64,000 nt of DNA from assembly GCF_017347085.1 (NCBI RefSeq), contig NZ_JADPSA010000016.1, forward strand, positions 1 to 64,000, written 5' to 3'. How positions within the stretch are numbered: position 1 is the stretch's first letter; the number at the start of each line of letters is the position of its first letter. The notes under the pieces were generated by a model, which searched no databases, was not told the origin of the DNA, and saw only the letters and a program-made list of their open reading frames with translations. Source of the DNA: Nesterenkonia sp. E16_10. GTDB taxonomy: Bacteria; Actinomycetota; Actinomycetes; Actinomycetales; Micrococcaceae. A program made the position numbers and the translations under genes. Shown piece by piece: positions 26,827-35,399 of the stretch.

Positions 26827-27453
26827 ATGTCTTTGAACCAACCTAGCAAGTTATCCAGTCTTCTTCGTCGAGGCACCTTGAGACTGTCGGCGCCCCTCGG
26901 GATACTCGCATCGACGGCGACTGTCGCGATCATGGTGGCGGTGACCGTCGATGTTCTCGCTAGGAATGCGTTGGGCAGCTCTGTCCCAGGCTTATTGGAG
27001 ATGAGCGAGAGTGCCCTCGTCGCCACCGTCTTCTTGGGTCTTGCCTATACCGGCACTACCAATTCACACGTTTCCGTGGACCTATTAACTGAAAAGCTCC
27101 CCCGTCGTATGGCTCGGAAGATCGCGGGAGTTGTCTGGTTGCTGGGATCCCTCATGGTCACATGGTTCATCTACGCAAGCTTCGAACGAGCAATGGAGAG
27201 TACAGCGTCAGGCGAGATTACCGTTGGCCTGATGGACTGGCCCCTCTGGCCCGCGCGGTGGCTCATCGTTATTGGCTACGTTGCTTTTCTGCTGGTAGCA
27301 CTGGTCAACACGTACTTGTCTTTCCGTAACGAACTGCTGCTGGGCGAAGAAAATGACTCAAATCATCTATCTATAGACGAAGAGAATAGTACTGAAGAGA
27401 ATGCAGAAAATGTTTCTAAAGATCGTCCTAGCCAAGGGGAGGTAAAAGCATGA
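26827..27453 (+). CDS. dctQ: TRAP transporter small permease (DctQ family)
   Basis: 208 residues with four predicted membrane helices: around residues 20-45, 58-78 (ESALVATVFLGLAYTG), 92-115 (GVVWLLGSLMVTWFIYASF) and 138-160. The sequence LLEMSESALVATVFLGLAYT with the NSHVSVDLL loop is typical of DctQ. The C-terminal ~40 residues are acidic and Ser/Asn/Glu-rich and probably cytoplasmic. It overlaps the dctM start by four bases (ATGA), so translation is coupled. It is the small partner of the large permease. Confidence 0.87.
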   Translation: MSLNQPSKLSSLLRRGTLRLSAPLGILASTATVAIMVAVTVDVLARNALGSSVPGLLEMSESALVATVFLGLAYTGTTNSHVSVDLLTEKLPRRMARKIAGVVWLLGSLMVTWFIYASFERAMESTASGEITVGLMDWPLWPARWLIVIGYVAFLLVALVNTYLSFRNELLLGEENDSNHLSIDEENSTEENAENVSKDRPSQGEVKA

Positions 27454-28808
27454 GTGTCAGCTTGGTAGTACTCCTCGTTATTGCTATCTTAGTTGGATTG
27501 CTTTTAACTCGCATGCCAGTGTGGATTGCACTGGCGATCTCAGGCAGCGTTGGCCTCCTGGTCCTTCGGGACACGACGTTTGTAACGCGAACTCTGGCTT
27601 CGACGTCCTTCGAGCAGACTTCGACCTTTAGTCTGACCATTATTCCCATGTTCATTCTGCTCGGGATCTTTGCCGTCAGAGCTAGAATCGCGGAACAGGT
27701 TTTCACGGTGGCGCGGCGTGCGATCCGGAAACTGCCTGGAGGGTTGGGGATCGCGACGGTGGCGGCCTGCGCGGGCTTCGCCGCCGTCTCAGGGTCCAGC
27801 ATCGGTACTGCCGCCACGATGTCGAAACTGTCGATTGGAGAAATGCGCAAGGCCGGATACCCGGTGAGCCTCGCCGGCGCTCTGGTCGCTGTGGCCGGAA
27901 CATTGGGGGCAATGATTCCTCCAAGCCTCTTCCTGGTGCTCTATGCGATTCTCACCGGCGAGTCGATTGGCAGAATGTTGGCTGCAGGCATAGTTCCCGG
28001 TGTCCTCTCGGCCCTTTCGTACGCGATGTACATCCTGATCAAAACTAGGAAAATGACGCTGGTAACAGCAGATAGTGCTTCGAGTGATCTAAGTGGTCGT
28101 TTGAACTCCGAAATTAGCGAGTCCAGGAGTCGACAGAAGAGCAGTTCGCTTCCGTGGCGGGGCGTGTTTCGACTAGCGATCATTTTCGCGATCATTATGG
28201 GTGGTATATATTCAGGAATTTTCACCGCAACGGAATCAGCCGCCATCGGGGCAACCTTTGCACTGTTTATGGTTGTGCTCGAATACCGGCGGGATGGGCT
28301 TCGAGAGATCGGGGCTCAGCTCGGAGAGGCTCTGAAGGAGACCGCAAAGACTACGAGTATGGTGTTCGCCATCATCGTCGGTTCGGGAATCCTCTCACTG
28401 TTCTTCGTGGTGGCTCGAGTGCCACAGTCAGTGGCTAACTCACTCACGTCGCTGGAACTCCCTGATTGGTTGATCTTGGCGCTCTTGCTCGCACTACTGA
28501 TTCCACTGGGTATGGCCTTGGAGTCGATCTCGATCTTGGTCATCACGGTTCCGCTGATCTATCCCGTAGCCACAGAGATGGGCTTCGATGGAATCTGGCT
28601 AGGAATTCTCATAGTCAAATTGATTGAAATTGGGATGGTCACACCGCCCGTAGGGATCAACTGTTTTGTCGTCGCAGGCGCTGCGAAAATAAGAACATCT
28701 GATGTTTTTAGGGGAGTTTGGCCGTTCGTTGTACTAGAGATCTTAATGATCGTGTTCTTCTTCGCATTTCCTGATGTCGTACTTTGGCTGCCATCACTTG
28801 TGGACTAA
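27450..28808 (+). CDS. dctM: TRAP transporter large permease (DctM family)
   Basis: 452 residues with about twelve hydrophobic helices. The ion-coupled carrier of the TRAP system is recognisable from RMPVWIALAISGSVGLL, GGLGIATVAACAGFAAVSGSS, AGTLGAMIPPSLFLVLY and VTPPVGINCFVVAGAAK, all core DctM motifs. A hydrophilic loop of about 35 residues near residues 200-240 is longer than usual. Together with DctPQ it forms a sodium- or proton-driven importer. The DUF3237 gene starts 137 bases downstream on the same strand. Confidence 0.9.
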   Translation: MSVSLVVLLVIAILVGLLLTRMPVWIALAISGSVGLLVLRDTTFVTRTLASTSFEQTSTFSLTIIPMFILLGIFAVRARIAEQVFTVARRAIRKLPGGLGIATVAACAGFAAVSGSSIGTAATMSKLSIGEMRKAGYPVSLAGALVAVAGTLGAMIPPSLFLVLYAILTGESIGRMLAAGIVPGVLSALSYAMYILIKTRKMTLVTADSASSDLSGRLNSEISESRSRQKSSSLPWRGVFRLAIIFAIIMGGIYSGIFTATESAAIGATFALFMVVLEYRRDGLREIGAQLGEALKETAKTTSMVFAIIVGSGILSLFFVVARVPQSVANSLTSLELPDWLILALLLALLIPLGMALESISILVITVPLIYPVATEMGFDGIWLGILIVKLIEIGMVTPPVGINCFVVAGAAKIRTSDVFRGVWPFVVLEILMIVFFFAFPDVVLWLPSLVD

Positions 28809-28945
28809 TTGCAGTGCGACTGCTGAGGCGTCGAGTCGCGTGGCAGCTTCGCCCGTCACCACTGAGAACAAGTTCTTCTAGAGTGGAACACCAGCAGGAA
28901 AAATGTCGTTCCTTACGGGTTAGCAATCGAAAGAGATTATCCGCA

Positions 28946-29419
28946 ATGTCAGAGAATGTCCCGACCGTGCCGGAATTAGAGTTCCTCTGCCGGTTCGAAA
29001 TCCTTGTAGGCCAGCCTATCGAAGTCGGAACTACCCATGCCGGCGGGCGACGAGTGATCCCAATTCTTGGGGGTAAGGCAACCGGCCCAAAGCTTAGTGG
29101 GAGTATTCTCCCGGGCGGAGCAGACTTCCAACTTCTTCGCTCTGAAACGGTCACCGACCTCGATGCTCGGTACGTGATCGAGGCTGACAATGGGGAACGA
29201 ATTTATGTCACGAACCAGGCACTCCGAAGCGGTTCGGCGGATGACATATCCTCCTTGGTCAGAGGAGAGCACGTTCCGGCAGAACGCATCTATTTTCGCT
29301 GTTCGCCACGCTTCGAGGTTGCGGGGCGGGAGCTGGCATGGCTTGAGTCCACAGTGGTGGTCGGTTCAGGCGCCAGGAACCCTGGCGCGGTCGTTATAGA
29401 TCTCTGGGCGCTCCGCTAA
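28946..29419 (+). CDS. DUF3237 family protein
   Basis: 157 residues, cytosolic, matching the DUF3237 family: PELEFLCRFEILVG, then GGRRVIPILGG, GSILPGGADFQLLR, LDARYVIEADNGERIYVTNQ, and a late YFRCSPRFEV. The family forms small beta-barrel proteins without an agreed reaction, and members occur in aromatic and terpenoid catabolic clusters. The ATG at 28946 is chosen because conservation begins there; the ribosome site (AAAGAGA) is weak. Location between the TRAP permease and the PanE-like gene suggests a pathway role, such as handling an intermediate or ester/lactone form, which is speculative. Confidence 0.78.
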   Translation: MSENVPTVPELEFLCRFEILVGQPIEVGTTHAGGRRVIPILGGKATGPKLSGSILPGGADFQLLRSETVTDLDARYVIEADNGERIYVTNQALRSGSADDISSLVRGEHVPAERIYFRCSPRFEVAGRELAWLESTVVVGSGARNPGAVVIDLWALR

Positions 29420-29569
29420 CAGTTGGAAGAGGGGCCTCTCTGGCGGCCTACTCAACATGGCCTGCGGATTGTAATTGATTATCTATTTCCCGAGATGATG
29501 AATTTATCAGGTATTCGGGTGTTACACGTGTCGTCTATGGCCGCTCTACACTCATCTGGAGGAACTTCA

Positions 29570-30478
29570 GTGCGAATCGCGATTGTCGGCGCAGGCGCCA
29601 TGGGTCAGTTATTTGGTGCCAAACTTACGGCGTGTGACAACGACGTAGTCCTCATCGACACCTCGGAACCTACGATTAGCGCATTGAACCAGAGTGGAGT
29701 AACAGTACAGACTCCAGTCTCTTGCATTCAGACGTCAGTGGATGCTGCGCTGGCCATGGACGTGAAAGAGCCGGTCGAGTTGCTCATGATTTTCACCAAG
29801 GGGTGTCACACCAGGGCGGCCGTCTCTTCAGTACGTCACCTGATTCGCGACTACACAATTGGGTTAACCCTGCAAAACGGCTTGGGTAACGAGGAAGCCC
29901 TCTTGAAGCTCCTGGGCCCCGGGCGCACTCTGGTCGGTGTGACGGACTTTCCCGCGAACAGACTGGGGGAGACCCTGATCGGTTCTGCAGACGGCCACGT
30001 AACCCTCGGAGACACGTTGCCGGGCCAAGGCATCTCGCCAGCCGCCGAGACGGTGGCGACAGCGCTAAGTGACGCCGGATTGAATGCAAGCGCCCATATA
30101 GAGGTCCGCGTGCCAATCTGGGAGAAATTGATTTTCAACGCGGTCGCGAACACCATTGGTGGCGCAACCGGACTTACGGTCGGCGCTACAGGCACACGGG
30201 AACCCTCGCGGCGGCTGGTGGACTCCGTGTTCGAAGAGGCTGTCTCGGTGGCACGCGCTAGTGGCATAGCCGTCAACAGCGACAAGGTTTGGTCCTCCCT
30301 TGAGAGGGCTTTTGTCCGGCACGCTGCGCATAAGACCTCAATGACGACGGATGTCGAGGAAGGTCGTCGAACTGAGGTCGACACGATTGGTGGTGCAATT
30401 GTAGCCGCGGGTCACCAGATCGGGTTGGCTACTCCGGTTCTGTCGGCCCTCTGCGACGTTGTCAGGTCACGGACTTAG
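29570..30478 (+). CDS. Ketopantoate reductase (PanE/ApbA) family 2-hydroxy-acid dehydrogenase
   Basis: 302 residues, starting at the GTG at 29570 with GGAGGA upstream. The N-terminal Rossmann motif is IAIVGAGAMGQLFGAKL (GxGxxG), and the C-terminal helical domain has WEKLIFNAVANTIGGATG with the catalytic Lys and Asn of the family. Ketopantoate reductases act in pantothenate synthesis, but some paralogues are D-mandelate or other D-2-hydroxy-acid dehydrogenases (for example the Enterococcus enzyme). Its place at the end of a benzoylformate decarboxylase operon, with no pantothenate genes near, favours interconversion of a mandelate-type hydroxy acid and its keto acid. A hairpin follows. Confidence 0.8.
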   Translation: MRIAIVGAGAMGQLFGAKLTACDNDVVLIDTSEPTISALNQSGVTVQTPVSCIQTSVDAALAMDVKEPVELLMIFTKGCHTRAAVSSVRHLIRDYTIGLTLQNGLGNEEALLKLLGPGRTLVGVTDFPANRLGETLIGSADGHVTLGDTLPGQGISPAAETVATALSDAGLNASAHIEVRVPIWEKLIFNAVANTIGGATGLTVGATGTREPSRRLVDSVFEEAVSVARASGIAVNSDKVWSSLERAFVRHAAHKTSMTTDVEEGRRTEVDTIGGAIVAAGHQIGLATPVLSALCDVVRSRT

Positions 30479-30491
30479 AGGCAAAGTCGAG

Positions 30492-30514
30492 CGACATCCA
30501 AGGCATGGGTGTCG
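30492..30514 (+). terminator. Candidate terminator of the catabolic operon
   Basis: CGACATCC and GGGTGTCG pair over eight positions (one G-T) with a seven-base loop, 14 bases after the stop of the PanE-like gene. There is no T run. Confidence 0.45.
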
Positions 30515-30605
30515 ATGGGGAAGCGTCCTAGAAAGCAGTGCGTTCATCTGTGCCGGTAGTACATGATTGGAAGCGGAGCTGTGACACTCAATTTCGGAAA
30601 TGAGA

Positions 30606-30635
30606 AGGGGCGAGGAACCGAAGTTCCCCGCCCCT
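30606..30635 (-). terminator. Terminator of the PPOX gene
   Basis: AGGGGCGAGGAAC and GTTCCCCGCCCCT form a 13-bp stem with one mismatch and a CGAA loop. It is downstream of the minus-strand stop at 30654. Confidence 0.75.
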
Positions 30636-30653
30636 ATTCAAAATCTGAGCCGC

Positions 30654-31130
30654 TTACAGCTCCACGCGCCCCTGGTCGCCCATGTTCGGGGTCTCCGAGG
30701 AGAGCGAAGCCTTCGCCATCTTGACCAGTGCCGCAGCCTTGCCCGGGCCCTCCCAGTACTGGGCGGTCTCCGGGGTCACCTCAATGAGCACCGCGTTGGG
30801 ATCCTCAGGGCCGCCCTCGAAGTAGGCCTTCGGGCCCAGGTCCCACAGCTCCTTCTTGCGCTCGAGATCATCGATGACCTGGGCGCTACCGGCGATGGAG
30901 ACCCAGGTGTGTGAATCCACGAAGCCCAGGTTGACCTCGCCCTCACCGATGATGTCCTCGACCTTGTCCGAGTTCAGTGGGGTGAAGAACCAGAACTTGT
31001 GCTGGTCGTCGATCTCGGTGACGCCCATCGGACGGGAGACGATCCGGTGGTTCTGATCCACGGTGGTGAACATGCAGGTGCCGATGCTGTTCAGCTTCTT
31101 GACGAGCTCGTTGGCAGTCATATCAGTCAT
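30654..31130 (-). CDS. Pyridoxamine 5'-phosphate oxidase-related protein (general stress protein 26-like)
   Basis: A 158-residue FMN-binding split-barrel protein. It reads NSIGTCMFTTVDQNHRIVSR PMG at the start, then FWFFTPLNSDKVEDI, VNLGFVDSHTWVSIAGSAQV and a C-terminal AQYWEGPGKA segment, which is the arrangement of the Gsp26-like PPOX group. Such proteins bind flavins and are often stress-induced; an enzymatic role is not set. CAGGAG lies six bases upstream of the ATG at 31130. It is a single-gene unit with a strong terminator and marks the return to high-GC core DNA right of the catabolic block. Confidence 0.85.
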   Translation of the reverse strand: MTDMTANELVKKLNSIGTCMFTTVDQNHRIVSRPMGVTEIDDQHKFWFFTPLNSDKVEDIIGEGEVNLGFVDSHTWVSIAGSAQVIDDLERKKELWDLGPKAYFEGGPEDPNAVLIEVTPETAQYWEGPGKAAALVKMAKASLSSETPNMGDQGRVEL

Positions 31131-31218
31131 ATCGTTCTCCTGTGTTGGGTATGTGCGTCTTCATTCGCAGTCTACGGATCAGAGGTTTTGAGTACAGCGC
31201 GTACGCGCTGAGCAAAGT

Positions 31219-33681
31219 TCAGGGCCCGCTGTTCGTCCGAACGCCCCTCCATGTGGGGTGGCGCAGCCGGTTGTCCCTGGTCACCCCAGAGTGGCGCACC
31301 TCGGCAGTGACCTTGGGTGTCACCCACGTGGCGTCTGAGGAATCCTCGGCGGGTACGTCATCCACCGGGGCGGTCTTGCGGACCAGCTTCTCCAGCTGGG
31401 CGCGGAGATCAGTCAGTTCCACGTCGCTGAAGCCGGTGCCGACCCGCCCGGCGTAGCGGAGCTCGCCGTCGTCGTCGGTCATGCCCAGCAATAGCGAGCC
31501 GAAGGTCTTGGCGCGCGCACCCTTGCCTTGGCGCCAGCCGATGATCACGACGTCGGCGTGGCTCTCGTGCTTGAGCTTCACCCAGTCCTCGGAGCGTCGC
31601 CCCGCGCGGTAGGGACTGTCGGCGCGCTTGGCCACGAGTCCTTCAATCTTGAGCTCCAGGCTGACATCCATGGCCTCGTCCAGGGAATCACCCAGGTCGC
31701 CTGGGACCTGCACGTACTTGCCGCTCTCGGCGAGCTCCTCCAAGATCTCCCGGCGGCGTACATAGGGCTCACCGGTGAGGTCGCCATGCTCGGCGGTGTG
31801 CAGTACGTCGAAGAGCATCAGGTGCACCGGGATCTTCTTCGCGGTCTGCTCGATCTCCTTCGCCTTGGTCAGCTTGCCCCGGCGCTGCAGTAGACCGAAG
31901 TCTGGGCGACTGCTCGAGTTCAGAGCGACGATCTCACCGTCGACCACGGTGCCTGCCGGGACGAGGTCCGCGATCTCGGCCAGTTCGGGGAAGACCTGGG
32001 TGAAGTCCTTGCCGTTGCGGCTTCGGATCTCCACCCGGCCATCGGCGTGGACCGCGGCGATGGCGCGGTAGCCGTCCCACTTGCCCTCCAGCACCCAGCC
32101 CTTGCCGCGGATGTCGGTGGGCTTGCCGGGGGAGGCGAGCATGGGGGAGGGCAGCGGGTCCGGAAACTCGGCGTCCTCGTCGGACTTGCCGCGCTTGCCA
32201 GGCCGCTTCGTGGACTTCTCCGGTGAAGACGAGGTACCTGAGGACTCCCCAGCCTTCGGCTGGTCCTTGGTCAACCTGATCAGCCAGTTCTTGCCCGCCT
32301 CATCGGTCTGCACCAGCGCGTAACGGCGCGGAACCCCACCCAGGCCTCCCTCGGGCTGACCGTGCAGGACGAAGACCACCTTGCCGGAACCCTCGGCCTG
32401 CTCCCACTTCTCGATCTCCACGGTGCCGGTGTCCCAGATGGTCACCTCACCGCCGCCGTATTCGTTCTTCGGGATGGTGCCCTCGAACTCGGCGTATTCG
32501 ATCGGGTGGTCCTCGGTCATCACTGCCAGCCGCTGCTGGCCGACATCCAACGGAGGCCCCTTGGGCACCGCCCAGGAGACCAGCACCCCGTCGCGCTCCA
32601 GCCGGGTGTCATAGTGCAGCGCGGTGGCGTGGTGCTCCTGGACCACGAAGATCGGATCCTCGGTCCGGGACGCAGGTGAGTCGGAGGGGACCGGCTCGGG
32701 GGTCTTCGCGGCATCGCGCATCGACCGGTAGGTCGACAGTGCATCCTGCGTCTCCGGCAGGGCGTCCGCGGCGTCGTCGTCGGGCGTGAAGTCAGCCAAC
32801 GGGTCCGTGCCCGAGGCGATCCGGCCCATGACCTGGTGCATTTCCAGCTGGGCGAGGTCCGGATCCTCAAGCTCCTCCCAGGTCCGCGGGGCGGCAACAT
32901 ACGGTCCGTCGGAGGATCCGGGGCGGCCGCGCAGTGAGTAGGGGGCGATGGTGGTCTTATTGCGGTTGTTCTGCGACCAGTCGATGAGCACCTTGCCCTG
33001 GCGCAGCGACTTCTTCATGTCGCTGACCACCGCATCCGGGTGATCGGTCTCCAGGGCCTTGGCCAGCTCATGGGCCACCTGGGAGACCTGCTCCGAGGTG
33101 TAGCTGCCGTTGAGCGCGGCGTAGAGGTGGATGCCCTTGGACCCGGAGGTGACCGGGACCGAGGGCAGGTTCATCTCATCGAGGATCTCGCGGCACCAGC
33201 GGGCCACCTGCGCGCAGTCGGCCAGCTCCGCGCTGGGCCCGGGATCCAGGTCCAGCACGAGCCGGTCTGGGTTCTGCGGCTGACCTTCGCGGTTGAAGCG
33301 CCACTGCGGGACGTGGATCTCCAGTGCGCCGACCTGTCCGAACCAGGCCAGCACGGCGGGTTCGTTGGCGAGCGGGTAGATGTTGCTGTGATCCGAATGC
33401 TCCAGCTCCTGGCGCGGGACCCACTTCGGGGCGGAGTCTTCGAGGTTCTTGCGGAAGAACGGCTCAGGGGGCTTGTCTTCCGAGCCGACGCCATCGGGCC
33501 AACGCTTACGGGTGGCGGGCCGGTTCTTGGTGTGCGGGAGCATCGCGTCTGCGACGGTCTGGAAGTAGTGGACGACCTCACCCTTGGTGGTGCCTGAGGC
33601 GGGGAAGAGGACCTTGTCCAGATTGGAGAGCCGGAGCTTATGACCGCCGACGGTGACGGTCTGCTGCCGGTTGCTTGCCAT
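31219..33681 (-). CDS. ligD: Multifunctional ATP-dependent DNA ligase D (NHEJ)
   Basis: 820 residues in the order polymerase, phosphoesterase, ligase. The polymerase (about 1-300) has LVLDLDPG with the metal-binding Asp pair and SGSKGIHLY. The 3'-phosphoesterase (about 340-490) has EHHATALHYDTRLE with its catalytic His residues and EGTIPKNEYGGG. The ligase (about 520-820) has EGKWDGYRA with the adenylated Lys534, then EIRSRNGKDFT and LVAKRADSPYR. It seals double-strand breaks together with Ku, which is encoded 22 kb away at 55323-56195. A Lys/Ser/Pro-rich linker near residue 490 joins the phosphoesterase and ligase parts. Confidence 0.95.
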   Translation of the reverse strand: MASNRQQTVTVGGHKLRLSNLDKVLFPASGTTKGEVVHYFQTVADAMLPHTKNRPATRKRWPDGVGSEDKPPEPFFRKNLEDSAPKWVPRQELEHSDHSNIYPLANEPAVLAWFGQVGALEIHVPQWRFNREGQPQNPDRLVLDLDPGPSAELADCAQVARWCREILDEMNLPSVPVTSGSKGIHLYAALNGSYTSEQVSQVAHELAKALETDHPDAVVSDMKKSLRQGKVLIDWSQNNRNKTTIAPYSLRGRPGSSDGPYVAAPRTWEELEDPDLAQLEMHQVMGRIASGTDPLADFTPDDDAADALPETQDALSTYRSMRDAAKTPEPVPSDSPASRTEDPIFVVQEHHATALHYDTRLERDGVLVSWAVPKGPPLDVGQQRLAVMTEDHPIEYAEFEGTIPKNEYGGGEVTIWDTGTVEIEKWEQAEGSGKVVFVLHGQPEGGLGGVPRRYALVQTDEAGKNWLIRLTKDQPKAGESSGTSSSPEKSTKRPGKRGKSDEDAEFPDPLPSPMLASPGKPTDIRGKGWVLEGKWDGYRAIAAVHADGRVEIRSRNGKDFTQVFPELAEIADLVPAGTVVDGEIVALNSSSRPDFGLLQRRGKLTKAKEIEQTAKKIPVHLMLFDVLHTAEHGDLTGEPYVRRREILEELAESGKYVQVPGDLGDSLDEAMDVSLELKIEGLVAKRADSPYRAGRRSEDWVKLKHESHADVVIIGWRQGKGARAKTFGSLLLGMTDDDGELRYAGRVGTGFSDVELTDLRAQLEKLVRKTAPVDDVPAEDSSDATWVTPKVTAEVRHSGVTRDNRLRHPTWRGVRTNSGP

Positions 33682-33755
33682 GGGTCAACCCTGCTGGGGG
33701 AGGCTGGGCGTTGGCTGGATGTTAGGTGGGCCTCGGAGGGCACCAGACACGCCGA

Positions 33756-33786
33756 TGGCGGGCGTCCCACGAGGGGACGCCCGCCA
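33756..33786. terminator. Terminator hairpin upstream of ligD
   Basis: TGGCGGGCGTCCC and GGGACGCCCGCCA form a perfect 13-bp stem with an ACGAG loop. It lies downstream of the minus-strand AhpD-like gene and before the ligD start, insulating the two. Confidence 0.8.
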
Positions 33787-33860
33787 CCAGTCAGCCACGG
33801 TCGCCGCGTCAGACCGACGGAAAGCCTCGGTGGCCCGAAGCCGCCGCCCCGGCAGTCCGG

Positions 33861-34403
33861 TTACAGCGAGGGCGCAGCCGGGACGTCCAGCTCGGTCTTC
33901 ACCATGTGGTTGAAGTAGTTGGTGTAGAGGTTCAGCGCCACATGGCTGGTGAGCTCGGTGAGCTCCTGGGTGCTCCAGCCGGCGTCGAGCGCGGCCTGCC
34001 AGGTGGCGTCCTGGACGTTGCCCTTCTCCGCGGCCGCCTCGCGGGCCACCTGCAGCAGGGCATGCAGCTTGGGGTCGAAGTCCACGTCACCGCGGCGGAT
34101 GGCCACGGTCTGCTCCTCGCTGAGGCCGGCACCCTTGGCGCCCTGGGTGTGCGCGGACTGGCAGTACGTGCATTCGTTCACGTTCCCGACGGCCAGCGCG
34201 ATCGCTTCGCGGGTCGGAGCGTCGAAGGTGCCGTAGTCCTCGATGACCTGCTGGATCGCCACGTAGGTCTGCAGGACCACCGGGGAGGAGGCCATCGCGC
34301 CGTGGATGTTCAGGACCTTGCCGAACTTCTGCTCCAGGTCCTTCAGCTCGGGCGTCACGCTCTCCGGCGCGGATTCCACGGTTTCATTGGTGACTCGTGA
34401 CAT
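33861..34403 (-). CDS. Carboxymuconolactone decarboxylase / AhpD-like protein
   Basis: 180 residues of the AhpD-like fold. The redox motif is NVNECTYCQSAHTQGAK, with the CxxC and the following His that relay electrons or protons in peroxidase members. IALAVGN and an LLQVAREAA helix complete the CMD domain. It probably acts as an alkylhydroperoxidase or thiol-dependent antioxidant; the family name carboxymuconolactone decarboxylase does not imply that reaction here. AAAGGC precedes the ATG at 34403. It reads in the same direction as the Crp gene upstream but a hairpin separates them. Confidence 0.85.
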   Translation of the reverse strand: MSRVTNETVESAPESVTPELKDLEQKFGKVLNIHGAMASSPVVLQTYVAIQQVIEDYGTFDAPTREAIALAVGNVNECTYCQSAHTQGAKGAGLSEEQTVAIRRGDVDFDPKLHALLQVAREAAAEKGNVQDATWQAALDAGWSTQELTELTSHVALNLYTNYFNHMVKTELDVPAAPSL

Positions 34404-34429
34404 GGTGATGCCTTTCTCTCATACGGGTA

Positions 34430-34457
34430 CCGCCGCCCGGACAAAGATGGGCGGCGG
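34430..34457 (-). terminator. Terminator of the Crp/Fnr gene
   Basis: CCGCCGCCC and GGGCGGCGG form a perfect 9-bp stem with a 10-base loop directly after the minus-strand stop at 34464. Confidence 0.65.
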
Positions 34458-34463
34458 AAGCTT

Positions 34464-35276
34464 CTAGGCGGTCATGCGGGCGGCGGTCCGCAGACCCTGC
34501 GCATCCTTCACGGTGATCCGGCCGCGGGCCTGCCGGATGTATCCCTGCGTGGCGAACTCGGAGAGCACCTTGCTGGTCCCCTCACGGGTAGCTCCGAGCA
34601 GACCGGCGAGCTGTTCGTGGGTGATCCGGATGGTGCCGCTGTGTCCCAGCCGGGAGCTCAGCGCGGTGGTGGGCGCCGTGCGGGCGAGGGTGAGCAGCGT
34701 CTTGGCGGTGCGGGCCGCCAGCGGGCGCAGCGCCAGGTCCGTCAGCCGTTCCTCCAGGCGCGCCACCTGATCACCGAGCAGCTTCGCGATCCGCAGCGCG
34801 ATGCGCGGATCCGCCACCAGGTGCCGCTCCACGTCCTCGGCCGTGAGCTGGCAGATGACCGACTCCTCGATGGCCTCGGCATAGTTCTCATACATCCGCT
34901 GACCTACCAGCAGCATCTCCCCGAAGACCGCGCCGGGTTCCAGGATCGCCAGGGTGAGGGTCTTCCCGTCCTCGGCCACCCGGAAGACCCGGACCCGGCC
35001 TGACTTCAGCACGAACAGCGCGCTGACCGGCTCGGACTGGGAGAACACCAGCTCCCCGGCGCTGAATCGGCGCTCCGGGAGCATCTGGTCCAGGGCCGTC
35101 ATCTCGGCAGGACTCAGGTCTGCGAAGAGGTCCACCTCATTGAGGCAGGTGAAGTCATCGGTGGCGAAGCTCAAGGGCTCTCTCTCCCGTCTCTGTGGCG
35201 ACCATGGCTGATCACCGCAGGTTGAAGCATGGGTCAGGTGATGCACGCATGCGTTGGGTGTCTCCATCATGGACAT
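34464..35276 (-). CDS. Crp/Fnr family transcriptional regulator with Cys/His-rich N-terminus
   Basis: 270 residues. A cyclic-nucleotide-binding-like beta-barrel occupies about residues 45-165 (LFADLSPAEMTALDQMLPER...GAVFGEMLLVG), and a winged HTH lies at 190-260 (ITHEQLAGLLGATREGTSKV). Before the barrel there is an unusual stretch with Cys10, His12, His13, His16 and Cys20, and Cys44 at the barrel edge, which might bind a metal or Fe-S cluster. Start is ambiguous among ATGs at 35276, 35270 and 35267; AAGGGAG fits the first, AGGAG the second. It is transcribed away from no neighbour in particular; the YnjBCD-like operon ends 124 bases upstream on the same strand. The regulon is unknown. Confidence 0.83.
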   Translation of the reverse strand: MSMMETPNACVHHLTHASTCGDQPWSPQRREREPLSFATDDFTCLNEVDLFADLSPAEMTALDQMLPERRFSAGELVFSQSEPVSALFVLKSGRVRVFRVAEDGKTLTLAILEPGAVFGEMLLVGQRMYENYAEAIEESVICQLTAEDVERHLVADPRIALRIAKLLGDQVARLEERLTDLALRPLAARTAKTLLTLARTAPTTALSSRLGHSGTIRITHEQLAGLLGATREGTSKVLSEFATQGYIRQARGRITVKDAQGLRTAARMTA

Positions 35277-35399
35277 CTCCTGCTCCCTTCTCCAACTGTG
35301 ACAGCGCCCCGTGGTGAACGCACTGACCACGGTAGGAGTGCCAGGCCAGCCAGGTCTGCAACCCAGCACACAGTTCGGAGGGCCCGGGCTCCTCGAGCG

